64,000 nucleotides of DNA, taken from DYRB01 sp963845265. GTDB lineage: Bacteria > Pseudomonadota > Gammaproteobacteria > Chromatiales > Chromatiaceae. Positions within the stretch are counted from its first letter, which is position 1, and each line of letters starts with the position of its first letter. This document shows, in pieces, positions 45,094-52,916 of the stretch. Both the position numbers and the translations under genes were made by a program. The notes beneath the pieces were generated by a model. The model saw nothing but the letters and a program-made list of their open reading frames with translations, made no database searches and was not told where the DNA came from. The DNA lies in NCBI GenBank assembly GCA_963845265.1, contig CAWJRN010000005.1, positions 124,001 to 188,000 on the forward strand, written 5' to 3'.

Positions 45094-46711
45094 TACGGCG
45101 GCCGTCTTCGACGGCCTGGCGGCAGATTTCTTCTCCGTCTGGTTCCGCTTCCACCCTGACCTGGCCTGTGAGGCTGGGGTCGGGGGGTTCGGGCGGCTGC
45201 TGCCGGCGCAGAGCGACGATGAACTGGCCGCGTTGTCAGGGTGGCTGGAATCGCTGATCGTAGCCCTGGAGGAGATCGACTACGGCGCACTGGACGGCGA
45301 CCGCCAGATCGACCTCGAGCTGATGTTCGCCACCGCCCGGGTGGAGCACCGTGAACTGCACCTGCGGGACTGGCGCCGCTTCGACCCGCTGCGTTACCTG
45401 CCCACCGGAGAATTCTACCGCCTGACCCTGGCCCAACCCCGCGACCTGCGCGGCGCCCTGGTCGAACTCCTGGGTGCCATGCCGCAGCACCTGCGGTTGG
45501 CGGAGTCGCACCTGATCGAGTCCGCCGTCGCCCTTGCGCCCGAGATGGCCAAGGCGACGGCCGACGAGGCCGACAAGGGGCGTTGCTATCTGCGCGAACT
45601 GGCGCGCAGTCACTGGCTGCGCCAGCACTGCCACGGATGGAATGAGATCGACATCCTGACCGATGCGGCCTGTGCGGCCCTGACCAGCTTCGCGGACCTG
45701 GTCCGGGGCGAGGTGGTCCCACGCGCCACCGGTCGGCTTGGCTGCGGGTCGGACCATCTACGATTCCTACTGCGCCATCGCCATTGGTTGGACGTCGCCC
45801 CCCAGGCATGGGCCCCGCTCTTGGACCTGGCCCTCGCGGAGACCGAGGCCAGCCTCAGCGCGCTGTGTTCGACCCTGGGCATCGACCCGGACGATGCGCC
45901 CCAACGGCTCGCCTCCGTCTCGGTGGACGGCCGAACCCGACTGGAGAGTTACCACGTCGAAAGCGAACGCCTGCAGGGCATGCTCCGGCGCAGCGGCCTG
46001 GTCACGCTACCCCAAATCCCGCTGCGCATCAGCGAGCGCCCGAACTGTCCGCGCCCCCACCGGTTCGGGGCCGACTATGTGGCCGGCTGGGACGATGAAC
46101 AGAGCGGCACCCTGTTCCTGGCCACCGCAGACCAAGATGAGGAGACGCCCGCCGACGCCCTGGCCCGGGTACGCGGGCGCTGCCTGTCGCGCACCTGGGG
46201 CGGGGAGCACCTGATCGCCTTTGCCGGTGGCGATACTGCACGTCGCCTGCCGCGGCGCGTGGCGGCCGGAAAATCCCTGACCCGCGGCTGGGACCTCTAC
46301 CTGCGCGAGGAGTTGGGGCGCGGCGACGGCTTCGGTGCGTCCCCCGAGGAGCGCCTGCACAGCCTGCTGCATCGGCATGCGCACATCCGCGGCGCCCAAC
46401 TCGATCTGGCCCTCCATAGCGGCCAGGTGGACGGCGCCGAGGCCATCACACGGCAGGCAGCCTGGGGAGACGATGCCGTGGATCTGGTGCACCTGGCCCA
46501 GGCCCCCGGCGACGCCCTTGCCGGGGTCATCGGCTGGCGCATGATCCGGGCGGCCAGGCGCCTGCTGGAGCAGTGGCAGGGGAGCGGCTTCTCCGAGAGG
46601 GCGTTCCATGATCGCCTTGTGGGCCACGGGCCCATCCCGCTGCCCCTCATCTTGCAGCACGAATTCGGAGCCAGCTTCTGGGACGAGGTACGCGCCGCCG
46701 TCCTCGACTGA
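45068..46711 (+). CDS. DUF885-like protein with degenerate metal site
   Basis: A 547-aa protein starting MISKSATPDTAAVFDGLAAD. Overall shape follows DUF885 (M32-like putative metallopeptidase relatives): FSVWFRFHPDLACEAGVGGF near the start, a long helical middle, and the C-terminal pattern DALAGVIGWRMIRAARRLLE then FSERAFHDRLVGHGPIPLPL. The HExxPGHHxQ metal motif usual in this family is reduced to WGGEHLIAFAGG, so catalysis by the usual mechanism is doubtful. The start overlaps the osmC-type gene by 26 nt, suggesting coupled expression. Function is unknown. Confidence 0.8.
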   Translation: MISKSATPDTAAVFDGLAADFFSVWFRFHPDLACEAGVGGFGRLLPAQSDDELAALSGWLESLIVALEEIDYGALDGDRQIDLELMFATARVEHRELHLRDWRRFDPLRYLPTGEFYRLTLAQPRDLRGALVELLGAMPQHLRLAESHLIESAVALAPEMAKATADEADKGRCYLRELARSHWLRQHCHGWNEIDILTDAACAALTSFADLVRGEVVPRATGRLGCGSDHLRFLLRHRHWLDVAPQAWAPLLDLALAETEASLSALCSTLGIDPDDAPQRLASVSVDGRTRLESYHVESERLQGMLRRSGLVTLPQIPLRISERPNCPRPHRFGADYVAGWDDEQSGTLFLATADQDEETPADALARVRGRCLSRTWGGEHLIAFAGGDTARRLPRRVAAGKSLTRGWDLYLREELGRGDGFGASPEERLHSLLHRHAHIRGAQLDLALHSGQVDGAEAITRQAAWGDDAVDLVHLAQAPGDALAGVIGWRMIRAARRLLEQWQGSGFSERAFHDRLVGHGPIPLPLILQHEFGASFWDEVRAAVLD

Positions 46712-46736
46712 GCAATCCGGCGAACTGAAGGAAGGC

Positions 46737-47381
46737 CTAAACCCAATACACAGCCTTGGTCATGACCTTCGAGGCCAGGCTCATGCCCCATCGGATCGGG
46801 GCCGGCAACTCGGCCCCACCGGCGGTGCGGGCCACCTCGGCGTGGTGGATCTCGTCCGCCTTCATCTGCTCCAGGACCGCCCGGTCCTTGGCGTCATGGG
46901 ACGGGATCTGCTCCAGGTGGTGGTCCAGGTGACTCTCCACCTGACGCTCAGTCTCGACCACGAACCCCAGACTCCACTTATCCCCCGCCAGTCCGGCGGC
47001 AGCCCCAATGGCGAATGAACTCGCGTACCACAGCGGGTTGAGTAGACTCTTCCGGTCTCCGAGGGCTGCGATGCGCTCTTCGCACCAGGCAAGATGGTCG
47101 TTCTCCTCCTGGGCCGAACGTTCCATCTTGGCCCGCACCTCCGGCAGACGGGCGGTCAATGCCTGCCCCTGATAGAGCGCCTGGGCGCACACCTCGCCGG
47201 TATGGTTGATGCGCATCAGGCGGGCGATGTGACGACGCTCGGCGTCCGGGAGGTGGGGTTCCGGCAGATCCGCAGCCGGGTCAGGGCGCTCGGTGATTTG
47301 GGGGCGACCAAAGACGGTGCGCAGGGCCTGATCGAGGTTGACGACGACGCGGTCCAGGGGGGAGTAAGCACGGTGAGGCAT
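46737..47381 (-). CDS. coq7: Demethoxyubiquinone hydroxylase (diiron)
   Basis: Coq7 hydroxylates demethoxyubiquinone in ubiquinone synthesis with a carboxylate-bridged diiron centre. The 214-aa product shows LMRINHTGEVCAQALYQGQA, MERSAQEENDHLAWCEERIA and MKADEIHHAEVARTAGG, holding the E..ExxH ligand sets. Length fits the bacterial family (about 210 aa). It is convergent with the DUF885-like gene. Ubiquinone as an acceptor fits an organism with both anoxygenic photosynthesis and respiration. Confidence 0.96.
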   Translation of the reverse strand: MPHRAYSPLDRVVVNLDQALRTVFGRPQITERPDPAADLPEPHLPDAERRHIARLMRINHTGEVCAQALYQGQALTARLPEVRAKMERSAQEENDHLAWCEERIAALGDRKSLLNPLWYASSFAIGAAAGLAGDKWSLGFVVETERQVESHLDHHLEQIPSHDAKDRAVLEQMKADEIHHAEVARTAGGAELPAPIRWGMSLASKVMTKAVYWV

Positions 47382-47488
47382 AGCAGCTCCGTATTCGAGG
47401 CTCTGGCGGCCTAAGCCCAGAGATTGTGCGACGCTGGGGCAGGGTAGAGCAAGACGAAGAGGGCCGCGAGGCCGGTCTCAGGCAAGCC

Positions 47489-48688
47489 CTAGCGAACACC
47501 GAGGGGTGGCAATTGCCGGGCAATCAGCTCCACCGGGTGACAAACCTCGATCGGGAGGCCCGCCTCCCTCGCCCCGGCGGCCAGGTGCAGGGCACAGCCC
47601 GGGTTGGTCGTCACCAGAAAGCTCGGCCGTAGCCGATTGAGGTGGGCCAGCTTGGGTTCGAGCAGGGCCAGTGCGGTATCGGGGTGTTGCAGCAGGTAGG
47701 TACCGGCCGCCCCGCAACACAGGGCATTGTCCGGCAGGGCGGCAACACGCAGCGCCGGGATGCGGGCGAGCAAACGATGCACAGCCCCATTGCCACCAAG
47801 TTGATTGCGGTGCGAGCAGGGCTCGTGGACCAAGACATCCGCCGACAATGGGGAAAGGTTCAGGCCGTTCGGCCAGGAGACGGCATCGAGATAAGCGCAT
47901 AGCTCCGCCGCCTGGGCCAATCCAGGGTGCGCGCGCAGTTCGGCCACGCAGGCACTGGCGACGCCGACCAGGACCTTGTCGCCCAGCGCAGCCGCGTTGC
48001 GTTGCAAGCGTTGATCGGCCTCCCGCGGAAAACCATTGTGCCGGAGCATGGCGCCACAGCACCCCTGCCCGCCCGGGCGTGCCATTGGAATGCCCAGGCG
48101 CCCCAGGACCTGAGCCGCAGCCTCGAGGGCACCGGCCTGGGTCACCTCGGAGCTACAACCTAGAAAAACCGCGACCTCGGCGCCCTCCGCCCCCTGAGGC
48201 TCCCAGCGCGGGGGCGGCTGCAGACCCTCCGCCAGGCGCGCATAGGCGTTGACCAGGGGCAACCGGCTCAGGCCCAGGCGCCTGGCCAACCGCGCGCCTC
48301 CGACGAGACGATAGAGGGCACCGAGCCGCTGCGCTGCCCGCATCAGCCGGGGGCTCCCCAAGGACTTGAGCCAGCCCAGCCGGAGTTGGCGCCGCCAGGG
48401 CGGCAGGGTCAAGGTCCGCTGGGCGTAGACCTGATCCATGATGGACCCGACGCCGACCAAAGACGGGCACACCGACTCGCAGGCACGACACTCCAGACAG
48501 CTGGCCAAATGCCCGTCCAACCGCGCGGAAGGACTCAATACCCCACTCACCAGGCCCTGGACCAGGCTGATCCGCCCACGCGGGGACTCGGCCTCGACGC
48601 GGCTGAGGCGGTAGGTGGGACAGTGCGGCAGACACAGACCACACTTCACGCACTGATCGGTGGCGTCGAGCAGCTTGTCTGTCGTCAA
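47489..48688 (-). CDS. GlcF-like iron-sulfur heterodisulfide-reductase-type protein
   Basis: A 399-aa protein with two [4Fe-4S] motifs, CVKCGLCLPHCPTYRL near residue 13 and CLECRACESVCP near 65, and two CCG domains, GQGCCGAMLRHNGFP with an earlier FLGCSSE, and LCCGAAGTY with HEPCSHRN. This is the layout of glycolate oxidase subunit GlcF and other electron-transfer Fe-S subunits. No GlcD or GlcE flavoprotein is adjacent, so the partner oxidase is elsewhere or different. It is divergent from the small ferredoxin gene, 153 nt away. Confidence 0.85.
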   Translation of the reverse strand: MTTDKLLDATDQCVKCGLCLPHCPTYRLSRVEAESPRGRISLVQGLVSGVLSPSARLDGHLASCLECRACESVCPSLVGVGSIMDQVYAQRTLTLPPWRRQLRLGWLKSLGSPRLMRAAQRLGALYRLVGGARLARRLGLSRLPLVNAYARLAEGLQPPPRWEPQGAEGAEVAVFLGCSSEVTQAGALEAAAQVLGRLGIPMARPGGQGCCGAMLRHNGFPREADQRLQRNAAALGDKVLVGVASACVAELRAHPGLAQAAELCAYLDAVSWPNGLNLSPLSADVLVHEPCSHRNQLGGNGAVHRLLARIPALRVAALPDNALCCGAAGTYLLQHPDTALALLEPKLAHLNRLRPSFLVTTNPGCALHLAAGAREAGLPIEVCHPVELIARQLPPLGVR

Positions 48689-48841
48689 TATCGGTGATCC
48701 ACGTCTAAGCCTAGGGAGATGCTGAATGAGGCCATTCCTGGCTTGAATGAGCTCGCGCCCCCTGAGGCGCTAACGGACCAGGGGTGCCAATGGTAACCTT
48801 TACACCAACCCCGTCACTGCCCCGGAGGGAGTTTGCACGCC

Positions 48842-49156
48842 ATGTCCTACTACAAGTACCACGTCTTTTTTTGCACCAACTCCCGCGACGACGGCGCCCA
48901 ATGCTGCGCCCAGTGCGACGCCCTCGCCCAACGAACCTATCTCAAACGTAAGACCAAGGAGCTGGGCCTAGCCGGTCCCGGCGGCGTTCGCATCAATACC
49001 GCCGGCTGCCTGGACCGATGCGCGGAAGGCCCCGTGTTGGTCGTCTACCCCGAGGCGACCTGGTACACCTACATCGATCACAACGATCTGGACGAGATCC
49101 TCACCGAACACTTGATAGGCGGCCGCGTCGTCGAGCGCCTGCGCCTCCCGGGCTAA
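48842..49156 (+). CDS. Thioredoxin-like [2Fe-2S] ferredoxin
   Basis: A 104-aa protein starting MSYYKYHVFFCTNSRDDGAQ. Cysteines in CTNSRDDGAQCCAQC, NTAGCLDRCAEGPVLVVYPE form the ligand pattern of thioredoxin-fold [2Fe-2S] ferredoxins (as in NuoE-type and Azotobacter FdI-like small proteins). YPEATWYTYIDHNDLDEIL is typical of the family. The ATG at 48842 follows GGAGGG; the frame's earlier TTG is unlikely. The stop codon is directly followed by a 157-bp palindromic element. Confidence 0.88.
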   Translation: MSYYKYHVFFCTNSRDDGAQCCAQCDALAQRTYLKRKTKELGLAGPGGVRINTAGCLDRCAEGPVLVVYPEATWYTYIDHNDLDEILTEHLIGGRVVERLRLPG

Positions 49157-49313
49157 GGCGATTTCTGTCAAATCATGTACCAGCTTGCTCGTCTTTTCGC
49201 CCGCCTTCGGTGTCGCGCCGGCAGTCACATAGTGCCACTATGCTCCTGCCAGCACTCCTTGAAGGCGAACGAAAATCCGTCGCAATCCGGCACATGATTC
49301 TCCGGCAATCGCC
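49157..49313. mobile_element. 157-bp MITE-like palindromic element
   Basis: The whole stretch is an imperfect inverted repeat. Left end GGCGATTTCTGTCAAATCAT and the reverse complement of the right end GGCGATTGCCGGAGAATCAT pair along about 50 nt, continuing through TTTTCG..CGCCTTC to a central CACATAGTG..CACTATG hairpin. It starts immediately after the ferredoxin TAA, and TAA follows its right end, which suggests a 2-3 bp target duplication. It carries no coding capacity, so it would be mobilised only in trans. Confidence 0.8.
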
Positions 49314-49584
49314 TAACATGCGTTGCATCGGCGATACAGGCGTTGACAAACAGATCGGAATATAAGACCATGCGCATGTACTGAATCGCCTTGGCGGCTC
49401 AGTCGTCCTCTATCCTCCTTTGGTGGTTATATTTCGGGCGCAACCCTCGCGGGTCGCGCCCTTTTTCTTTGTCCCACGCGCCTCCCGCCAACTCGATTGG
49501 GTGTTGCCAAGCCGGCGGCCGACTTGTATCATCCGCGGTCTTTCTCGAAACAAACACCCAACCCGCTCCGGAGAAGACCAGGAC
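49314..49584. other. Intergenic region upstream of rplM
   Basis: Contains a terminator-like hairpin at 49435-49466, then about 115 bp in which the rplM promoter must lie. TTGACA near 49344 has TATAAG only 12 nt away, too close to be accepted as a promoter. Confidence 0.5.
49435..49466 (+). terminator. Terminator-like hairpin upstream of rplM
   Basis: GGGCGCAACCC TCGC GGGTCGCGCCC forms an interrupted 9-bp stem, followed by CTTTTT-type T tract. It may end transcription of the ferredoxin gene or of a leader before rplM. Confidence 0.65.
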
Positions 49585-50013
49585 ATGACGACTTTGAGCG
49601 CAAAACCTGCCGAGGTGCGCCGCGAGTGGTATCTCGTGGACGCTGACGGCAAGACGCTCGGCCGGCTTGCCAGCGAACTCGCCCGCCGCCTGCGCGGTAA
49701 GCACAAGCCGCAGTACACCCCCCATGTGGACACGGGGGACTTCATCGTCGTCGTCAACGCCGAGAAGATCCGCGTCACCGGCAACAAGCTGCAGGACAAG
49801 ATGTATTACCGACATACCGGCTATATCGGTAACATGCGGTCGATGAACCTGGAGAAACTGCTGGCTCAGGCGCCGGACCGTGCGATCTCACTCGCCGTCA
49901 AGGGGATGCTGCCACACAATCCGCTCGGTCGGTCCATGCTGCGCAAACTGCGCGTCTATGCCGGCCCGAGCCATGGCCATCAGGCCCAACAGCCTCAGCC
50001 GCTGGACATCTAA
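49585..50013 (+). CDS. rplM: 50S ribosomal protein L13
   Basis: L13 is an early-assembling large-subunit protein. The 142-aa protein (E. coli 142) has REWYLVDADGKTLGRLASEL, KPQYTPHVDTGDFIVVVNAE, KMYYRHTGYIGNMRSMNLEK and ends QAQQPQPLDI. AGGA lies just before the ATG at 49585. The last codons and stop are tandemly duplicated (49996-50033). rpsI follows, the usual pair. Confidence 0.98.
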   Translation: MTTLSAKPAEVRREWYLVDADGKTLGRLASELARRLRGKHKPQYTPHVDTGDFIVVVNAEKIRVTGNKLQDKMYYRHTGYIGNMRSMNLEKLLAQAPDRAISLAVKGMLPHNPLGRSMLRKLRVYAGPSHGHQAQQPQPLDI

Positions 50014-50042
50014 CCAGCCGCTGGATATCTGATTGGATATCT
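49996..50042 (+). repeat. Tandem duplication over the rplM stop codon
   Basis: CAGCCGCTGGACATCTAAC at 49996-50014 is followed at once by CAGCCGCTGGATATCTGAT and a partial TGGATATCT. The second and third units lie outside the gene and lengthen the rplM-rpsI spacer to 99 nt. Confidence 0.75.
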
Positions 50043-50112
50043 ACACAGCGTACCCAGAAGGCCAACGCCGCTGCCCTGCAGTCGGCCACCTGACACGACC
50101 GGATCAAGCGAA

Positions 50113-50502
50113 ATGACGGAAATCCTGCACACCATCGGCCGCCGCAAGTCTTCGAGTGCTCGCGTCTTCCTGACGCTCGGCAGCGGCAACATCACCGTGA
50201 ACGGTCGCCCGCTCGATCAGTTCTTCGGACGCGAGACCGCACGCATGATCGTGCGCCAGCCCCTGGAGACCGTAGAGATGGTCAACCGGGTCGATGTCCG
50301 CGTCACGGTCATCGGCGGCGGCACCTCTGGGCAGGCCGGCGCCATCCGCCATGGCATCGCCCGCGCCCTGGTGGCCTTCAACGAAGAACTGCGTCGCCCC
50401 ATGCGCAAGGCCGGGTTCCTGACCCGTGATGCCCGCGAGGTTGAGCGCAAGAAGGTCGGCCTGCACAAGGCCCGTCGCGCTCCGCAGTACTCCAAGCGCT
50501 AA
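50113..50502 (+). CDS. rpsI: 30S ribosomal protein S9
   Basis: S9 contacts the P-site tRNA through its C-terminal tail. The 129-aa protein has TIGRRKSSSARVFLTLGSGN, GGGTSGQAGAIRHGIARAL and ends with LHKARRAPQYSKR, the universal SKR tail. It follows rplM after a duplicated spacer and precedes tRNA-Gln by 57 nt. Confidence 0.98.
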   Translation: MTEILHTIGRRKSSSARVFLTLGSGNITVNGRPLDQFFGRETARMIVRQPLETVEMVNRVDVRVTVIGGGTSGQAGAIRHGIARALVAFNEELRRPMRKAGFLTRDAREVERKKVGLHKARRAPQYSKR

Positions 50503-50559
50503 GACTAGAAAGGAATCCAGCAAGCTCTATCAGGGAGCCAAGCCAGGGAAGAGGCCCCT

Positions 50560-50633
50560 TGGGGGATCGTCTAGTGGTAGGACAGCGGACTCTGACTCCG
50601 TCAACCAAGGTTCGAATCCTTGTCCCCCAGCCA
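50560..50633 (+). tRNA. tRNA-Gln(CTG)
   Basis: A 74-nt cloverleaf. Acceptor strands TGGGGGA and TCCCCCA pair, followed by discriminator G and an encoded CCA. The anticodon stem-loop GCGGACTCTGACTCCGT places CTG at 34-36, and the T arm is CAAGG TTCGAAT CCTTG. CTG reads CAG glutamine codons. A terminator follows 8 nt later. Confidence 0.97.
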
Positions 50634-50640
50634 AAGCAAG

Positions 50641-50669
50641 AACCGGCCATATTGGCCGGTTTTTTTTTG
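50641..50669 (+). terminator. Terminator after tRNA-Gln
   Basis: Nine-base arms AACCGGCCA / TGGCCGGTT with a TAT loop lead into a run of T residues. It ends the rplM-rpsI-tRNA unit. Confidence 0.92.
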
Positions 50670-51181
50670 CCATCTCGGCATGAAAAAGCAACAGGTCGCC
50701 CTCGATTGCTTGGCCATCCCCAACAGCGCGTACCTACAACGCTGCTGTTGCTGATTGCCAGCCCCGACCTTACTCAATGACCGCTCCTTGGGCATCGATC
50801 GCACTGAACTCCATATATAGGGAGTCGCCGCCCCACGCAAACGACCCACATCCAGAGGCAACGAGCTGGAGAAAGACCGAACCAAGGCGGACACGTCCAC
50901 GAAGGGCGAGGAACCAGATTCGACCCCGACCTATACCACACGAGACTCCGCCGCCCTTGGTCCGGGCTCCCGCTTGATGGGCTCACCCACCCCTGCAAGC
51001 GGGCAGCGCCCACTGAAGAAACCCTCGCCGCTCACGCCCCGACAGACTCGCGACCAAGGCAGCGGCACCCGATGATGGCAAAAAAGCCGCACGAAAGGGC
51101 GCGAGTGCATCCTATTTACCACACATTCAACCCACCCAGCCGCAGCATCGGCCCCTAAGGACTGAAAAACCGTTGCTTAAT
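50670..51181. other. About 510 bp without a recognisable gene
   Basis: Between the tRNA-Gln terminator and the hairpin at 51182. Short frames on both strands have no family features, and one minus-strand frame simply reads through the tRNA. Because a second terminator-like hairpin closes the stretch, it could hold a small RNA. Confidence 0.45.
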
Positions 51182-51211
51182 AGATACATTTTAACTTTAT
51201 GTATCTTTTTT
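51182..51211 (+). terminator. AT-rich terminator-like hairpin upstream of porin
   Basis: AGATACAT / ATGTATCT (8 bp, 9-nt loop) is followed by six T residues. No gene ends before it on this strand within 500 bp. Confidence 0.7.
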
Positions 51212-51222
51212 CAAAAAAACTG

Positions 51223-51251
51223 TTGCGGATTGTTCTGGTCTCGCCTATTAT
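51223..51251 (+). promoter_or_regulatory. Sigma-70 promoter for the porin gene
   Basis: TTGCGG and TATTAT are separated by exactly 17 nt. The expected start near 51258 gives a leader of about 60 nt with GGAG before the ATG. This is the clearest vegetative promoter in the window and fits a highly expressed porin. Confidence 0.7.
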
Positions 51252-51320
51252 TCTCCCCGCAAAGCATGAATCTGTCTGGTTACGCAGACATTGGCTAAAT
51301 CCACAACACCGGAGCACATG

Positions 51321-52679
51321 ATGAACAAGAAGCTTATCACCCTGGCGGTCGCCGCCGCCCTCGTCGCCCCCGCCGCAGCCATGGCCGACGCCACCCTGTA
51401 CGGCAAAGTCAACGTCTCCCTCGACTATGCGGACGTCCAGAATGTCGTCCTGCCCACCTGGGGCTTCGCCAGAGACGCAAATGGCGACGTCATTCTCGAC
51501 GCGGCCGGCTACCCGACCTTGGTGCAGAGGACTGACGGTGAGGACTTCAAGGGTTGGGGCATGTCCGCCAACGGTTACATCCCCGGCGCAGGCCGCGCCA
51601 GCCGTGTCGGTGTCAAGGGCTCCGAGGATCTTGGCGGCGGTCTGAAGGCCATCTACCAGATCGAGTTCGGCGTCAACCTGAACGACACCAACAACAACGT
51701 CCTGAACAACAACGACACCATCACCATGCGCAACAGCTTCGTCGGCCTCGCCGGCGGCTGGGGTACCGCCCTGATGGGTCGTCACGACACCCCGATGAAG
51801 ATCTCCACCGGCAAGCTGGACCTGTTCTCCGACACCATGGCGGACTACAACGGGACCGTCGGGTTCCGTGACCTGCGTGCCGACAACGCAGTTGCCTACA
51901 TCTCGCCGAGCTTCAGCGGGTTCACCTTCGCCGGCGCGATCATTCCGGCAGGTGGTGCAACCGGCGGCGGACAGGGCCTGAACCTTAACGAGGACAGCAT
52001 CGCTGGTGCGTACTCCTTGGCGGGCATCTACAGCAACGGACCGTTCTACGCGTCCATTGCGTACGAGTCCTTGGGTAGTGAGCACTTCAACAGCCAGGCC
52101 GTCAGCCTCGCCGGCAACAACTGCCCGGTGCTGGACCCGGCATTCCCGGCACCTGGCGAGGCGTTTTTCGCGGATTGTGCTTACACCGGCGACGATGCCA
52201 CCGCTTGGCGTGTTGGCCTCGGCCTGCTGGACTGGAACGGCTTCACCCTGACCGGTATCTATGAGAACCGCGACAACGACATCGGCAGCGGCCCGTACAA
52301 CTCCTTCGTCGATCCGTCGAATCCGGGCAACAGCTTCTACCTCCCCGGCGCCTCCTACAAGCACGAGCTGTGGCAGGTGCAGGCTGGCTACGCCTTCGGT
52401 GGCTCCATGATCAAGGCCATGTACGGTCAGAACGAGGCTACCAGCGACGCGGTGCTCGGCGCCAACTATGTCTTGGTCAACGGCGGGCAGCAGTTTGCCA
52501 GCAACCTGTCGAACCGGTACGACGGCACCATCAACACTTGGGCGGTCGGCTACGACTACAACTTCAGCAAGCGCACCAAGGCCTATGCCCTCTATACCGA
52601 CGTCACCAACGATGCAGAGGATGTCGTTGCTGGTTCCCAGTGGAACGGCTTCTCCCTGGGCATGATGCACAGCTTCTAA
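51321..52679 (+). CDS. Outer membrane general porin
   Basis: A 452-aa trimeric-type Gram-negative porin for passive uptake of small solutes. The signal peptide MNKKLITLAVAAALVAPAAA ends with MA before DATLYGKVNVSLDYADV. Porin signatures are SRVGVKGSEDLGGGLKAIYQ, IEFGVNL, RNSFVGLAGGWGTALMGRHD and repeated beta strands with alternating aromatic residues, ending with the C-terminal Phe (GMMHSF) required for BAM recognition. The second of two tandem ATGs has better spacing to GGAG. A strong promoter and terminator flank it, so it is a single-gene unit. Confidence 0.92.
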   Translation: MNKKLITLAVAAALVAPAAAMADATLYGKVNVSLDYADVQNVVLPTWGFARDANGDVILDAAGYPTLVQRTDGEDFKGWGMSANGYIPGAGRASRVGVKGSEDLGGGLKAIYQIEFGVNLNDTNNNVLNNNDTITMRNSFVGLAGGWGTALMGRHDTPMKISTGKLDLFSDTMADYNGTVGFRDLRADNAVAYISPSFSGFTFAGAIIPAGGATGGGQGLNLNEDSIAGAYSLAGIYSNGPFYASIAYESLGSEHFNSQAVSLAGNNCPVLDPAFPAPGEAFFADCAYTGDDATAWRVGLGLLDWNGFTLTGIYENRDNDIGSGPYNSFVDPSNPGNSFYLPGASYKHELWQVQAGYAFGGSMIKAMYGQNEATSDAVLGANYVLVNGGQQFASNLSNRYDGTINTWAVGYDYNFSKRTKAYALYTDVTNDAEDVVAGSQWNGFSLGMMHSF

Positions 52680-52708
52680 GCCTGGCTTAGAGAGTCTGGG
52701 AATAGGAG

Positions 52709-52738
52709 AACGGGGCCTTCGGGCCCCGTTTTTTTTGG
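52709..52738 (+). terminator. Terminator after porin
   Basis: AACGGGGCC TTCG GGCCCCGTT followed by eight T residues: a textbook intrinsic terminator about 30 nt after the stop. Confidence 0.95.
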
Positions 52739-52916
52739 CCGGCAAGCGCTCGCCAAAGCCAGCGGACGGACGTTCAGCCCCTCGCCCCTGCGGACGTCTG
52801 GATCTCGGCAGTCAGCGGTTTTTGCATTTCTCCCCGCCTGGTATTAATGTTGCACCGCAACAACCGACCCCTGGAAGACACCGGGGGCGCCACCACCAAG
52901 GCACGAGGAGATCGAG

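Noticed and set aside
49340..49365. TTGACA followed by TATAAG upstream of rplM
   Set aside because: Spacing is only 12 nt, too short for a sigma-70 promoter.
50601..50900. Minus-strand 99-residue frame through the tRNA-Gln region
   Set aside because: Reads through tRNA and terminator sequence (DKDSNLG-type ending), a common false ORF with no start signal or family.
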